DNA of 64,000 bases from CAZCGA01 sp964498075 (GTDB lineage: Bacteria > Desulfobacterota > Binatia > HRBIN30). The DNA lies in contig CAZCGA010000012.1 in the NCBI GenBank assembly GCA_964498075.1, positions 12,920-76,919 of the forward strand, given 5' to 3'. The notes below the pieces were generated by a model, which had not been told where the DNA came from, ran no database searches, and saw only the letters and a list, made by a program, of their open reading frames with translations. Shown one piece after another: positions 63,072-64,000 of this stretch (within the stretch, counting starts at the first letter, position 1; each line of letters opens with the position of its first letter). A program made the translations under genes and the position numbers.

Positions 63072-63533
63072 TCACACGGCTGGTGCCGGACGCAACACCC
63101 GCAGCGGTGTGCGGGCTGGGGCAATGCGGCAATCGCCGTCGAGACAGCCGCCTTCCTTGACGACCAGGCTTTGCGTCTCGACGGTGCCCATCAAGCGCCC
63201 CCCGGGTCCGATCTCGACGCGCTCGGCGCCGCGAACCTCACCGCGCACTTCGCCGAGGACGACCAGTCTGAGCGCCCGGATGATACCTTCAACGATCGCA
63301 TCCTCACCGACCACCAGCATCTCACTGGCGCGCACTTCTCCACGCAGCTTGCCGTCGATGCGCGTCGGCACCGTGAAGCTCAGCCGTCCGCTCACAACGG
63401 TGTCGGGCCCCAGCGACGGGCGCAACACCGGCTCCGGTGCGACGACGGGCGCCTCGGCCGGCTTCTCCTCGATCTCCTTGTGGTCCCCACCCTTCGTGCC
63501 TGATTGCAGGCCCCCTCTCCGTTTCCAGATCAC
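63072..63533 (-). CDS. bactofilin-type polymer-forming cytoskeletal protein
   Basis: 153 residues: disordered N-terminal tail, then the right-handed beta-helix repeats VVSGRLSFTVPTRIDGKLRG, EMLVVGEDAIVEGIIRA and ERVEIGPGGRLMGTVETQSL. Bactofilins form nucleotide-free filaments at the membrane. A short cysteine-containing tail follows (EGGCLDGDC). Confidence 0.9.
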   Translation of the reverse strand: MIWKRRGGLQSGTKGGDHKEIEEKPAEAPVVAPEPVLRPSLGPDTVVSGRLSFTVPTRIDGKLRGEVRASEMLVVGEDAIVEGIIRALRLVVLGEVRGEVRGAERVEIGPGGRLMGTVETQSLVVKEGGCLDGDCRIAPARTPLRVLRPAPAV

Positions 63534-63554
63534 CTCACTCCTCCCTTCCTCCCC

Positions 63555-64000
63555 TCACGCAGGGAACACATGACAGGCTACCTCGTGGTTCGTGCTGTGG
63601 CCGCTCAACCGCGGCACCTCGCCCCGGCAGCGCTCCTCGACGTACGGGCAGCGCGGATGGAACGGGCAACCCGGCGGCGGGTGGATCGGGCTGGGAACGT
63701 CGCCGGGCAACAGCATGCGCTCACGCCGTGTCGTGGGATCGGGAACCGGGACGGCGGACAACAGGGCGCGGGTATAGGGATGCCGCGGGTTGCGGTAGAT
63801 CTCCGCGCTGTCTGCCAGCTCCACGATTTTGCCGAGGTACATGATGGCCACACGATGGCTGATATGTTCCACGACCCGCAGGTCGTGGGCAATGAATACA
63901 TACGTCAGCCCCATCTCCTCCTGCAAGTCCTGCAGCAAGTTAATGATCTGCGCCTGGATCGAGACGTCGAGGGCGGAGACCGGCTCGTCGGCAACGATCA
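63555..64000 (-). CDS. dipeptide/oligopeptide ABC transporter ATP-binding protein, C-terminal part (runs off right edge)
   Basis: The visible 148 residues start in Walker B (VADEPVSALDVSIQAQIINL) and include the H-loop YVFIAHDLRVVEHISHRVAI, the RNPRHPYTRALLSAVPVPDP motif typical of DppD/DppF-type proteins, and the Cys-rich FHPRCPYVEERCRGEVP. Peptide importer ATPase; partners lie beyond the window. The C-terminal zinc-ribbon-like cysteines suggest an iron-sulfur or metal site. Confidence 0.93.
   Translation of the reverse strand, partial: IVADEPVSALDVSIQAQIINLLQDLQEEMGLTYVFIAHDLRVVEHISHRVAIMYLGKIVELADSAEIYRNPRHPYTRALLSAVPVPDPTTRRERMLLPGDVPSPIHPPPGCPFHPRCPYVEERCRGEVPRLSGHSTNHEVACHVFPA

Overview
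The window is high-GC Gram-negative chromosomal DNA. Genes lie on both strands with short spacers, and many genes overlap as ATGA. Markers of the cell plan are Sec signal peptides, a meso-diaminopimelate-type MurE, outer-membrane-style exporters and a bactofilin. Long Thr-Pro linkers joined to cohesin-like and dockerin-like modules, a Sec-type (clade II) nitrous oxide reductase, and a thiolase/DUF35/crotonase gene set suggest an uncultured deltaproteobacterium-like lineage (Binatota/Desulfobacterota_B or a relative). That placement is inferred from gene content; no rRNA or tRNA gene was found.

Layout: 1-5254 (minus) is a nosZ-nosD-nosF-nosY denitrification operon running off the left edge. 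5729-8976 (plus) holds a phosphoribosyltransferase, a HAD-phosphatase/HerA-like ATPase fusion and an exported isoaspartyl methyltransferase. 9303-13058 is a remodelled accessory stretch: a 5'-truncated TPR regulator, then a VapBC-type toxin-antitoxin pair flanked by two 222-bp direct repeats. 13059-21722 encodes a very large extracellular protein, split by one frameshift (M23 peptidase, SH3, lectin-like, concanavalin-like, beta-helix, PA14, vWA, cohesin-like and dockerin modules), followed by two smaller cohesin/dockerin proteins. 22638-27686 (minus) is a MacAB/Lol-type ABC export operon.

28933-30347 is degraded mobile DNA: a frameshifted REP-associated transposase carrying its own REP hairpins and a chimeric HsdS/HsdM remnant. 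30536-33534 holds an HPF-cold-shock protein, a TVP38 membrane protein and a mercuric-reductase-like flavoprotein. 33605-37208 holds an amino-acid permease, a Uma2 nuclease-fold protein and a thiolase/OB-fold pair. 38556-40527 (minus) is a bufferin operon (precursor, MNIO modifying enzyme, partner protein). 40754-54901 is mostly housekeeping: GalT-like, MFS carrier, MurE, periplasmic PheC-chorismate mutase, crotonase, ThiI, glyoxalase and a TPR metalloprotease.

55057-61983 is a defence-like island: a PLD-helicase overlapping a DUF1016 nuclease, then an Eco57I-type methyltransferase lacking both ends and fused at the DNA level to a beheaded DUF29 gene, then a second Uma2. 62023-64000 (minus) returns to housekeeping: DUF3467, an alpha/beta hydrolase, a bactofilin and a peptide ABC ATPase running off the right edge.

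The most notable points are the NosZ Cu_A motif with Phe where the axial Met is expected, the frameshifted cohesin/dockerin surface system, the bufferin operon with a leader hairpin, the repeat-flanked toxin-antitoxin module, and the PLD-helicase/DUF1016 pair placed where the methyltransferase lost its N-terminal part.
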